Below, piece by piece: positions 47,246 through 58,034 of a stretch of DNA of 64,000 nt. Position 1 is the first letter of the stretch, and each line of letters begins with the position of its first letter. The notes beneath the pieces were generated by a model, which saw only the letters and a program-made list of their open reading frames with translations, was not told the DNA's origin and searched no databases. A program made the translations under genes and the position numbers. The DNA is taken from NCBI GenBank assembly GCA_030280995.1, contig JASXTE010000002.1, positions 39,908,183 through 39,972,182 on the forward strand. The letters are read 5' to 3'. This DNA is from Hemileia vastatrix. Lineage: Eukaryota > Basidiomycota > Pucciniomycetes > Pucciniales > Zaghouaniaceae.

Positions 47246-48560
47246 ATGCCTCCCAGACATTCCAAATCTCAAAAGGTAACTCAAAAATCTGCTTCGTCAC
47301 AAAAGTCTCCTTGTAAAGCAAGCCCTACACCTGAAAAATCAAAGGCAGGTTCAGGTCAGCTTAAAAAGGATGATTATCTCATCATAATCAACTTCCTTAA
47401 AATAAAATCAAATTTTGAAGCATGTTTTGGATGTGAAAAGTCCACTCGTATTGGACGTCCACCTTCTTCAAAGGTTAATGGCTACTTGTTGATGGCCAAT
47501 GAAGTAAGGAAGAAAACAAGGGGGAGAATCGATATCAATCCTAAACAAATGAAGGAGAGATTTAAGAGTTACCATTCAAAATATAAAAAGACTCATCATG
47601 CTGTAAATGAAACTGGCTTTGGTATTGACGATGATGATTTGGAGATTGGAATTACTACTGTTTCCGAAAAGCTCAATGTCATGTGTCCTTTCTATGAGGA
47701 AATGGATAATCTTTTTGGCACCCGAGTTGATGTAAACCCTTGGTTTCTACACGATACTACTAAGCATATACCCTCTGGATCCAAACCTTCCTATAATCCT
47801 CCCAACACACCTTTACTTGAAGAAGATCAATCCCCTCCACCTTCTAACCATAGTTCAGCTGAAGATGATCCCAACTATCAAGCAGAACAATTATATCGCA
47901 GAAGATCTGAATCCTCAGAGGCCCAAAATTTAAATGTATGTTTACTTTTTGTTTTTTCTTCAATTCTTCTCTGAATTTCTCTTTCTTTCTAGTCTCCTCC
48001 TACTCAAACTCAATCTCCATTAAATAATCTCAATTCTGGAAATGTGAATACCTCTTTAGAAGCTGCTTTAGAAGAACTTCCTGAAGCCTCTTGTTCAAAC
48101 TCCAAACTATAGCGTCGAGCCTCAACTTCAATGAACTTGAACCATCTATTAAAACGTGGTAATACTTCAACAAGCTCATTTGGCTCCCTTGAGGATTATT
48201 TTGAAAAAAAAGATATAAGTAAGTTTTTTTTACTATATATCTTAATCATTAACTCATTTATTTATTTATTTCAATTTAATTTTCTCAGCAAAATCAACTA
48301 TTGCAAATAATGCCCTTGACTTTGAGAAGATGAAGTTTGATCATATGCTAAGGAAAGATCAGCAAGCCTTAGATTTGGAAGAAAAAAAATTTGAGGTAGA
48401 GCAGATGGAAAGAGTAAATGACCGTCAATTTCAAAGAGAAATGGCTACTTGTGAATTGGAAAAACAAGAGAGTTTTAAAAAAAAAGATTTCATTATGGAA
48501 TGTGTTAAAAATGGCCAATCTTATGAGGACATTAAAAAATTACTTGACCTTTTCAATTGA
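47246..48560 (+). pseudogene. Myb/SANT-like gene of E2 with a nonsense codon
   Basis: Same three-exon structure as the E1 gene (47246-47935, 47993-48218, 48289-48560) with a handful of substitutions. In exon 2 the codon after SCSNSKL is TAG (48110-48112) where E1 has AAG (Lys), truncating the protein to about 268 of 395 residues and removing the coiled-coil tail. The N-terminal DNA-binding part remains open, so a truncated end-binding protein could still be made. Confidence 0.8.
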
Positions 48561-48719
48561 TAAATTGTTTTTCTAGTTAATTTAATTTTGGTAATATTTT
48601 CTTATATGCTGACTTATAAAAGGAAAAGAATATAGTACGTTATTTTTGACAAAAATTTGAATGTATAATAAAAATTTTCTATCTTTACTTTCTAGTCAAT
48701 AAGTTTGCTTATCTAAATT

Positions 48720-48975
48720 TTTCTAAGTCATCAATTTCACATGTCAGATTTAAAAAATTGGCAATGCCCTCCCCTGCATTTTATTGAAACAAGGGGTGGG
48801 TACCACCAAATTTTTCTAAGTCATCAATTTCACATGTCAGATTTAAAAAATTGGCAATACCCTCCCCTGCATTTTATTGAAACAAGGGGTGGGTACCACC
48901 AAATTTTTCTAAGTCATCAATTTCACATGTCAGATTTAAAAAATTGGCAATACCCTCGCCTGCATTTTATTGAAG
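48720..48975 (+). repeat. Three copies of a ~92-bp repeat (E2)
   Basis: Near-identical units containing CACATGTCAGATTTAAAAAA and CCCTGCATTTTATTGAA. Counterpart of the two-unit array in E1. Confidence 0.9.
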
Positions 48976-49447
48976 TAAAGGGTGAAAGTCATCAAAATTT
49001 AATATAATTACATAAATTAATTAATATATAAATAAGATATGTCAAGTATACTACTTTTAAAGTAATGACAATTCCTTAAGCCAAAATGCAGATCAAGTCT
49101 AGAAACTAGGTTTGGGACTTTCCACAGGTATAGGCTAGAGGAACCCCATGAAACAAATTAATGTTATCATGATTACCATTTATACAACACAAGGTCATGG
49201 GCCCATTACTTTAATTTCATAAATTGAAATATCATATTTATTTATTAAAAATTTATGGAAGAATATTAAATATTTGGTTATTTTTTTGTATATATTACTT
49301 GATTGAGTTACTAAGAGGGGCAATAATGCTCTAACAACATGCTCGCTGCATTAGAACTCAATCATGTAATAATACAAAAAATTTTAAAGAATTTTCTTTG
49401 ATGGAAAAACAATAATTTTACATTTTCAGCTAATATTTTATGGAAGT

Positions 49448-50055
49448 GAACTCTGTTCTTGGCCCGAAGAACAGAGTTCATCCTCCTATTTTCACACTCT
49501 GTTTAAAAAGAATAAAATGACTTACCTGGAGAGATGAGTTGAGAAAAAAGAAATATAAGTGAATGGAAGTGAACTCTGTTCTTCGCCCGAAGAACAGAGT
49601 TCATCCTCCTATTTTCACACTCTGTTTAAAAAGAATAAAATGACTTACCTGGAGAGATGAGTTGAGAAAAAAGAAATATAAGTGAATGGAAGTGAACTCT
49701 GTTCTTCGCCTGAAGAACAGAGTTCATCCTCCTATTTTCACACTCTGTTTAAAAAGAATAAAATGACTTACCTGGAGAGATGAGTTGAGAAAAAAGAAAT
49801 ATAAGTGAATGGAAGTGAACTCTGTTCTTCGCCCGAAGAACAGAGTTCATCCTCCTATTTTCACACTCTGTTTAAAAAGAATAAAATGACTTACCTGGAG
49901 AGATGAGTTGAGAAAAAAGAAATATAAGTGAATGGAAGTGAACTCTGTTCTTCGCCCGAAGAACAGAGTTCATCCTCCTATTTTCACACTCTGTTTAAAA
50001 AGAATAAAATGACTTACCTGGAGAGATGAGTTGAGAAAAAAGAAATATAAGTGAA
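49448..50055 (-). repeat. Five 123-bp tandem units with perfect hairpins (E2)
   Basis: Hairpins start at 49448, 49571, 49694, 49817 and 49940 (123-bp period). The stem is GAACTCTGTTCTTCG with CGAAGAACAGAGTTC; the first and third units have single-base changes near the loop. On the minus strand each unit contains CTCTCCAG followed by GTAAGT. One unit more than E1, so the copy number varies. Confidence 0.92.
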
Positions 50056-50146
50056 ATTGATTGAGTGATGTAGGAAGAGAGGAGAAAACGGATATGAGTG
50101 AAGAAAAAAAAGAGAGTGACTGAAAAAATATGCGTTTGCTGAAAAT

Positions 50147-50665
50147 ATGCGATTTCATTTTTGTTGGCCAGGTGAGAAGTTGAGATTCCAAGGAGTTGAT
50201 GGCAGTGATACATTGTTTGGTAGAAGTGTTAACTGAACCATACCCTAAATCAAAGACATTTTCTAAACGTTTCAAAGCGGCTCCATTACCATTTGAACCC
50301 AAAAGACATAGTGTGATGGCCAATTGAATTGAAGGATGTCGTTGTTCTTTTTGAGAATTATTGTGAAATATGGGATGATCCTGAATAAGCTCAAGCAATT
50401 TAAGGAAACATTCCTGAGAAGTCCTGAACAGCTGTCTAAAACTGGGTGTAGATAGGTTAAGAAGTGTTTGGATGGTGTACTTGGGGGTATGAAGTACTTG
50501 AGGCTTTCTGGGAAGAAGGTAACGTTTCGTGGCCATTTTTGATAAAAAGACAAAATCTTCTTCTAGATCAGAATCAGAATCGCAATCAGAGTCCAAGAGC
50601 AGTTCAAGAGCCATGAAAGTCATTGCTTTATGTAATTTATCACGATTTGAAAGTGAGGAAGGCAT
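50147..50665 (-). pseudogene. Truncated Harbinger-like transposase (E2)
   Basis: An unbroken frame starts MPSSLSNRDKLHKAM and runs to LESQLLTWPTK (about 173 residues), then switches into the T-rich leader-type module and the hairpin array. The catalytic FVDGT region present in E3 and E4 is missing. This copy provides the uninterrupted target site (TTAACCTATCT read on the minus strand) that proves the MITE insertion in E1. Confidence 0.82.
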
Positions 50666-50976
50666 AACTCTTATATGATATGATATGAAGATGTAAGTGA
50701 TGTACGATGTTTTGAGTTATGAAGTGTTATTCTGCGGAGTGCTGCGTATGAATGGGATGATGCTGACAAATCAGTGAAATGGGACTTGATGGTGAAATCA
50801 GCACTTTTGGTTGAGAAAGTGCGGATTTGAGTGAAATAAGTGACTTATTTCATTTTGAAATCCACCAGTATTGGGGCTAGTGTGTTTTGGAAATCCGCAC
50901 TTATTTAAGTGCGGATTTGGTCAAATTTAAGTGCGGATTTGTAAGTGCGGATTTGCCAGAACTGACACCCCCTATT

Positions 50977-51117
50977 TTAAGTATATATTTCTAGAATGAC
51001 TATATTTCAGCCTAGGTTTCCAATGACGCTTGTTGCACTTTACTATAACAACAAGTTTTTATGGTCAAAGCTTTAAATTTTTTTACAAAATTTATTGCTA
51101 TAGAAAGCACATTTAAT
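50977..51117. other. Short spacer between E2 and E3
   Basis: 140 bp of AT-rich sequence ending in the AAT duplication of E3; nothing else seen. Confidence 0.6.
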
Positions 51118-51981
51118 AGGGGGTGTCAGTTCTGGCAAATCCGCACTTAACTTAAGTGTGGATTTCAAACCAAATCAGCACTTAAATTTTGCAAAAAAGT
51201 CACTTATTTCAAAAAAGGGTGTCATTTATGACCTCAAATCAGCACTTTTTTCCCGTTTTTTTTCAAAACCACATTTTGGCCACAAAACATCCCTGTCACA
51301 TGTGACACACTGACCTTCCTCGCTACCTACCCATCAATCCTCAGCACACACCCCTTCTTGACATTTTCAATATTTTGACCAGGCATGTTTACATTCTTTT
51401 TTACTTATTTCTTCTACTTCTTAATCTTTTTTCTATGGGTGTCAGTTCTGACCTCAAATCAGCACTTTTTTTGTGATTTTTTTTTCAAAACCACATGTTG
51501 GCCACATCATCCCTTTCTTTCCCATACCATTTTGTACTCTCCAAATGTCCTCTTTGTGTACTTCATTCACTTGGGTTGGTATTTTGGTTTGTTGCATATT
51601 CATTTTTTTTTTGGAATTTACGGAGAAAATCTTTTTTTTGGATGGCTCATTGGTTTTCTTTCACCAGCTCAACATGAAATCGCATATTTTCTGAAATCAC
51701 ATATTTTGTCAGTGATTTTTTTTTCGTTCATCCCTCATATCCTTTTCCTATTCTCCTCCATCATCCCTCAAACAATTTGGTTTCATTCATTTTGTCATCT
51801 CATCTCTCCAGGTAAGTCACTTTATTCTTTTTTTTGATTTTTTGATTACTAATTATAATTTTTTTTGTTTTATTCTGTTTATTTTATTTTTTTTATCTAT
51901 ATTTTTTTTGTAAGTGGTTATTTTGGATTTCAATGGTATAATTAACCTTTTTTTTCTCTCCCTCTTTACTTTCTTTTTTAG

Positions 51982-52177
51982 CTCCATCACCCTACTCTTC
52001 ATCCCTCCTTGGCATGGTCATTATCCCCCCTTTCCCTTATTTCACTTTTTTTTGGCTCCATTTCATTGAAACACATACATTGCACATTCTTTATGCATTT
52101 CACTTACTCCATATTCAATTTCCCAACAATTCCAACATCAATCTTTCTCACTCTATTTTTCCTACTTTTCAATCAAG
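51982..52177 (+). other. Probable leader exon of the captured Tet-like gene (E3)
   Basis: Bounded by a pyrimidine tract ending TTTTTTAG and by AATCAAG followed by GTAAGT. Upstream, another CTCTCCAG/GTAAGT donor (about 51811) marks an earlier exon end. E4 has the same structure at about 55496-55690. These signals fit a multi-intron leader of the Tet-like gene. They also explain where the CTCTCCAG-GTAAGT block in the E1 and E2 tandem arrays comes from. Confidence 0.5.
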
Positions 52178-52715
52178 GTAAGTTTCATCTCCTTTTTTTC
52201 ATGCCTATGTGATATCTCATTCTTTTATGAAAACTTCATACTTAAATATATGTATGACTCTTATCTGGATAACAGTGAACTTATAAAACTCTTTTGATCT
52301 CATCTTCATTACCACTTTTCAAGTTTTTGTAAAATTTTGAAAATCAGACTCGGAATTAGGGTTAGGTTTGTTCAAATCTAATGTTCTTTTTACTGAAGAT
52401 TCTCCTAAAGGCTACCTTTCATTTCCTACAAACAGATTTGAATTTGATTCAGTGTTTGCTGAGATATTGACCGTTAAAGTTGAGCCTTTTTTTTCCCAAT
52501 TTAAATTTTTATTTCATTTTTTTATGTAACAAATTAGGGTTAGGTTTATTTAAATCACATGTCCTTTAACTGAAGATTCTACTAAAGCATATCTTTCATT
52601 TCCCTCAAACAGGTTTGAATTAGGTTCAGTGGTTGCTGAGATTTTGACCTTTGAAGTTGAGCCTTTTTTCCAAATTTCACTTGTCTTATTTCACATTTTT
52701 ATATTGCATATTTAG

Positions 52716-53344
52716 AGGATAAGGATTCTGAAAATCTTATATGATTATTATCTAGGCATATATTTGTTGCTCAAGAATATCACTAAAGCTCAAAAAGATG
52801 AAGATTTTTGCTTATGGGACAGTCAACCTTCCTTTAACTCTTTTCTTGCTCTTTGACTCAAAAAGCACTGTAATAAAGCATTTGAAAAAAATCATGAACT
52901 TGCAATCAAAGTTGGAATACCGAATTGGTGTGACTCCGAATGGGAAGATATCAGCCACAAATATCTTTTATTTTCTAATGTTATTATCACTCATTCTGGA
53001 TTTCACAATAAAATTCACACCGATACCAAGGACACCAATTTTCTTACTTTTGGTATATTCTCATATATATCAAACCAATTACTGGCCAACCAATACCATC
53101 TCCAGCTAAAATCAAATGACATGGTTTATATTTTCCAGACCACCGGTGCATCATTGATTTTGGTTTGGGAAATGGTCTCATTGAAACTTTTTGGAATTCT
53201 TCTAAGGATAATCATCAAACAACCAAAGCTCCTCCTGGTTTGGAATCCTGTCAAGATTTAGCACATTTTGGTTGCTCATTTCAAATCATTCATAAGTTGA
53301 TTCAAAGAATCAATAAGGTAAAGAAAGAAGGTAAAGTTAATTGA
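52716..53344 (+). pseudogene. Tet-like 2OG-Fe(II) oxygenase pseudogene in E3
   Basis: After a TTTAG acceptor the frame reads DEDFCLWD, then an in-frame TGA after NSFLAL, then CNKAFEKNHELA, VGIPNWCDSEWEDISHKYL and GFHNKIHTDTKDTNFLTFGIF. The iron-binding HxD (HTD) is intact here. A 2-bp insertion near 53067, relative to E4, then shifts the frame before the C-terminal FGCSFQI block. The family match is to the Tet/JBP-like oxygenases common in rusts, and to the gene at 26283-28193 (GFSNEIHLDKDASEYTLGIF). Non-functional as it stands. Confidence 0.75.
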
Positions 53345-53792
53345 TTTAAAAAAACTGTATCTAGATCCAAAAAGTATGGGGATTAGAGTTGTCATTGAAA
53401 ATTTTATATTTTTTTGTAAATTTTTAATAAATATTTTTTATGTATCAATTTCCTCAACTAAAGTAATGGGCCCACGACCTTGTGTTGTATAAATGGTAAT
53501 CATGATAACATTTATTTGTTTCATGGGGTTCCTCTAGCCTATACCTGTGGAAAGTCCCAAACTTTTGTTTCTAGATTTGATCTGCATTTTGGCTTGAGGG
53601 ATTCTCATTACTTTAAACTAGGGAAAGTGATATATATTAGATATTTATTTAATAATTTATGTAATTATATTAAATTTAGATGACTTCCACCACTTACTTC
53701 AATAAAATGCAGGGGGGGGTATTGCCAAATTTTCAAATCTGACATGTGAAATTGATGACTTAGAAAAATTTTGGTGATATCCACCCCTTGCT

Positions 53793-54521
53793 TCAATAAA
53801 GTGCAGGGGAGAGTATTGCCAATTTTTTAAAACAGATATAGAATTTTTTTGACTTATAAATATTTTGGTGAAAATTTTTGACAAGAATGTGAAAGTAATT
53901 GTTTCCACCTTGAGCAGGTTTCTGGCTCAAAGGAATAGCAGTACCATCAACAAAACCATTACAACCTGGGAAGCCCTCTGCTTGCATAACCTGAGATGAT
54001 TCAAGTCGCTCTTCTTTTGTTGGCCAGGTGAGAAGTTGAGATTACAAGGAGTTGATGGCAGTGATACATTGTTTGGTATAAGTGTTAACTGAACCATACC
54101 CTAAATCAAAGACATTTTCTAAACGTTTCAAAGCAGCTCCATTACCATTTGAACCCAAATGACATAGTGTGATGGCCAATTGAATTGAAGGATGTTGTTG
54201 TTCTTTTTTAGAATTATTGTGAAATATGGGATGATCCTGAATAAGCTCAAGAATTTTAAGGAAAAATTCCTGAGAAGTCCTGAACAGCTGTCTAAAACTG
54301 GGTGTAGATAGTTTAAGAAGTGTTTGGATGGTGTACTTGGGGGTATGAAGTACTTGAGGCTTTCTGGGAAGAAGGTAACGTTTCGTGGCCATTTTTGATA
54401 AAAAGACAAAATCTTCTTCTAGATCAGAATCAGAATCGCAATCAGAGTTCAAGAGCAGTTCAAGAGCCATGAAAGTCATTGCTTTATGTAATTTATCACA
54501 ATTTGAAAGTGAGGAAGGCAT
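53793..54521 (-). pseudogene. Harbinger-like DDE transposase fragment with stop (E3)
   Basis: MPSSLSNCDKLHKAM start, same N-terminal half as E2, then a TAA (54042-54044) where the others have GAA in NSLESQ. The frame continues to GFPGCNGFVDGTAIPLSQKP, the region of the first catalytic Asp of DDE_4 enzymes, and ends soon after NNYFH in a subrepeat. About half of the transposase is missing. Confidence 0.78.
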
Positions 54522-56228
54522 AACTCTTATATGATATGATATGAAGATGTAAGTGATGTATGATGTTTTGAGTTATGAAGTGTTATGCTGCGGAGTGCTG
54601 CGTATGAATGGGATGATGCTGACAAATCAGTGAAATGGGACTTGATGGTGAAATCAGCACTTTTGGTTGAGAAAGTGCGGATTTGAGTGAAATAAGTGAC
54701 TTATCTCATTTTGAAATCCACCAGTATTGGGGCTAGTGTGTTTTGGAAATCCGCACTTATTTAAGTGCGGATTTGTAAGTGTTGATTTGCCAGAACTGAC
54801 ACCCCCAAATATTTTCTATTTTTGGCAATATATTAGGGGGTGTCAGTTCTGGCAAATCTGCACTTAACTTAAGTGGGGATTTCAAACCAAATCAGCACTT
54901 ACAAATCAGCACTTAAATTTTGCAAAAAAGTCACTTATTTCAAAAATGGGTGTCAGTTCTGACCTCAAATCAGCACTTTTTTCGTGATTTTTTTTTTTCA
55001 AAACCACAAGTTGGCCACATCATCCCTTTCTTTCCCATACCATTTTGTACTCTCCAAATGTCCTCTTTGTGTACTTCATTCACTTGGGTTGGTATTTTGG
55101 TTTGTTGCATATTCATTTTTTTTTTGGAATTTACGGAGAAAATCTTTTTTTTGGATGGCTCATTGGTTTTCTTTCACCAGCTCAACATGAAATCGCATAT
55201 TTTCTGAAATCACATATTTTGTCAGTGATTTTTTTTTCGTTCATCCCTCATATCCTTTTCCTATTCTCCTCCATCATCCCTCAAACAATTTGGTTTCATT
55301 CATTTTGTCATCTCATCTCTCCAGGTAAGTCACTTTATTCTTTTTTTTGATTTTTTGATTACTAATTATAATTTTTTTTGTTTTATTCTGTTTATTTTAT
55401 TTTTTTTATCTATATTTTTTTTGTAAGTGGTTATTTTGGATTTCAATGGTATAATTAACCTTTTTTTTCTCTCCCTCTTTACTTTCTTTTTTAGCTCCAT
55501 CACCCTACTCTTCATCCCTCCTTGGCATGGTCATTATCCCCCCTTTCCCTTATTTCACTTTTTTTTGGCTCCATTTCATTGAAACACATACATTGCACAT
55601 TCTTTATGCATTTCACTTACTCCATATTCAATTTCCCAACAATTCCAACATCAATCTTTCTCACTCTATTTTTCCTACTTTTCAATCAAGGTAAGTTTCA
55701 TCTCCTTTTTTTCATGCCTATGTGATATCTCATTCTTTTATGAAAACTTCATACTTAAATATATGTATGACTCTTATCTGGATAACAGTGAACTTATAAA
55801 ACTCTTTTGATCTCATCTTCATTACCACTTTTCAAGTTTTTGTAAAATTTTGAAAATCAGACTCGGAATTAGGGTTAGGTTTGTTCAAATCTAATGTTCT
55901 TTTTACTGAAGATTCTCCTGAAGGCTACCTTTCATTTCCTACAAACAGATTTGAATTTGATTCAGTGGTTGCTGAGATATTGACCGTTAAAGTTGAGCCT
56001 TTTTTTTCCCAATTTAAATTTTTATTTCATTTTTTTATGTAACAAATTAGGGTTAGGTTTATTTAAATCACATGTCCTTTAAATGAAGATTCTACTAAAG
56101 CATATCTTTCATTTCCCTCAAACAGGTTTGAATTAGGTTCAGTGGTTGCTGAGATTTTGACCTTTGAAGTTGAGCCTTTTTTCCAAATTTCACTTGTCTT
56201 ATTTCACATTTTTATATTGCATATTTAG

Positions 56229-56855
56229 AGGATAGGGATTCTGAAACTCTTATATGATTATTATCTAGGCATATATTTGTTGCTCACAAATATCACTAAA
56301 GCTCAAAAAGATGAAGATTTTTGCTTATGGGACACTCTACCTTCCTTTAACTCTTTTCTTGCTCTTTGACTCAAAAAGCACTGTAATAAAGCATTTGAAA
56401 AAAATCATGAACTTGCAACCAAAGTTGGAATACCAAATTGGTGTGACTCAGAATGGGAAGATATAAGCCACAAATATCTTTTATTTTCTAATGTTATTAT
56501 CACTCATTCTGGATTCCACAATAGGATTCATATCAATAGGAATGATGCCAATTTTCTTACTTTTGGTATATTCTCATATATCAATCCGATAACTGGCCAA
56601 CCAATACCATCTCCAGCTAAAATCAAAGGACATGGTTTATATTTTCCAGACCACTGGTGCATCATTGATTTTGGTTTGGGAAATGGTATCATCAAAACTA
56701 TTTGGAATTCTTCTAAGGATAATCATCAAACGACCAAAGCTCCTCCTGGTTTGGAATCCTGTCAAGATTTAACACATTTTGGTTGCTCATTTCAAATCAG
56801 TCATAAGTTGATTCAAAGAATCAATAAGGTAATGAAAGAAGGTAAAGTTAATTGA
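56229..56855 (+). pseudogene. Tet-like 2OG-Fe(II) oxygenase pseudogene in E4
   Basis: Same structure and the same in-frame TGA after NSFLAL as E3. Past the TGA the frame stays open to the stop: VGIPNWCDSEWEDISHKYL, GFHNRIHINRNDANFLTFGIF, INPITGQPIPSPAKIKGHGL, IIDFGLGNGIIKTIWNS and LTHFGCSFQISHKLIQRIN. The iron-binding HxD is changed to HIN and the position of the conserved Arg reads His (THFG), so catalysis would be lost even with read-through. The C-terminal pattern is the typical rust Tet-like ending. Confidence 0.78.
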
Positions 56856-57305
56856 TTTAAAAAAACTGTATCTAGATCCAAAAAGTATGGGGATTAGAGT
56901 TGTTGTTGAAAATTTTATATTTTTTCATAAATTTTTAATAAATATTTTTTATGTATCAATTTCCTCAACTAAAGTAATGGGCCCAAGACCTTGTGTTGTA
57001 TAAAAGGTAATCATGATAACATTTATTTGTTTCATGGGGCTCCTCTAGCCTATACCTGTGGAAAGTCCCAAACTTTTGTTTCTAAATTTGATCTGCATTT
57101 TGGCTTGAGGGATTGTCATTACTTTAAACTAGGGAAATTGATATATATTAGATATTTATTTAATAATTTATGTAATTATATTAAATTTAGATGACTTCCA
57201 CCACTTACTTCAATAAAATGCAGGGGGGGGGGGTATTGCCAAATTTCAAATCTGACATGTGAAATTGATGACTTAAAAAAATTTTGGTGATATCCACCCC
57301 TTGCT

Positions 57306-58034
57306 TCAATAAAATGCAGGGGAGAGTACTGCCAATTTTTTAAAACAGATATAGAATTTTTTTGACTTGTAAATATTTTGGTGAAAATTTTTGACAAGAA
57401 TGTGAAAGTAATTGTTTCCACCTTGAGCAGGTTTCTGGCTCAAAGGAATAGTAGTACCATCAACAAAACCATTACAACCTGGGAAGCCCTCTGCTTGCAT
57501 AACCTGAGATGATTCAAGTCGCTCTTCTTTTGTTGGCCAGGTGAGAAGTTGAGATTCCAAGGAGTTGATGGCAGTGATACATAGTTTGGTATAATTGTTA
57601 ACTGAACCATACCCTAAATCAAAGACATTTTCTAAACGTTTCAAAGCAGCTCCATTACCATTTGAACCCAAACAACATAGTGTGATGGCCAATTGAATTG
57701 AAGGATGTTGTTGTTCTTTTTGAGAATTATTGTGAAATATGGGATGATCCTGAATAAGCTCAAGAAATTTAACGAAAAATTCCTGAGAAGTCCTGAAAAG
57801 CTGTCTAAAACTGGGTGTAGATAGGTTAAGAAGTGTTTGGATGGTGTACTTGGGGCTATGAAGTTCTTGAGGCTTTCTGGGAAGAAGGTAACGTTTCGTG
57901 GCCATTTTTGATAAAAAGACAAAATCTTCTTCTAGATCAGAATCAGAATCTGAATCAGAGTCCAAGAGCAGTTCAAGAGCCATGAAAGTCATTGCTTTAT
58001 GTAATTTATCACAATTTGAAAGTGAGGAAGGCAT
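57306..58034 (-). pseudogene. Longest Harbinger-like transposase fragment (E4)
   Basis: An unbroken 242-residue frame: MPSSLSNCDKLHKAM, acidic DSDSDSDSDLEEDF, the helix-rich N-terminal half, LLTWPTKEERLESSQVMQAE, GFPGCNGFVDGTTIPLSQKP and GGNNYFH. The Asp of FVDGT is the first residue of the DDE triad. The remaining two catalytic acids are absent because the frame runs into the ~92-bp subrepeats. It is the best N-terminal reference for the family in this window. Confidence 0.82.

Larger units (their letters stand above)
46875..50973 (-). mobile_element. Harbinger-like element E2 (non-autonomous)
   Basis: Ends AGGGGGTGTCAGTTCTGG and its complement, flanked by ATT on both sides (46872-46874, 50974-50976). 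Nearly identical in structure to E1 but inverted: Myb-like gene on the plus strand, truncated transposase on the minus strand, five hairpin repeat units. It lacks the MITE that interrupts E1. Subterminal AAATCCGCACTT-type motifs number about five on the left and six on the right. Confidence 0.85.
51118..54807. mobile_element. Harbinger-like element E3 carrying a Tet-like pseudogene
   Basis: Left end AGGGGGTGTCAG flanked by AAT (51115-51117); right end CCCCCA (one base changed) followed by AAT (54808-54810). The first 315 bp match E2, then a second left-type subterminal region starts at about 51435 (GGGTGTCAGTTCTGACC) and the rest matches E4 almost base for base, so E3 is a chimera. Plus strand: a leader exon and Tet-like pseudogene. 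Minus strand: DDE transposase fragment. Confidence 0.82.

Noticed and set aside
51385..55725. T-rich, Phe-rich open frames in E3 and E4 (for example near 51385, 52009, 55522)
   Set aside because: They follow pyrimidine-rich leader and intron sequence, include splice signals, and encode implausible Phe/Leu/Ser-rich peptides.
35728..56400. Reassigned TGA codon, because the SNF2 gene, the 34876-36553 gene and the E3/E4 Tet-like copies each contain one in-frame TGA
   Set aside because: Other interruptions are TAA and TAG, the transposase appears to use TGA as its terminal stop, and one TGA may lie in a small intron. Independent lesions or read-through at single sites are simpler.
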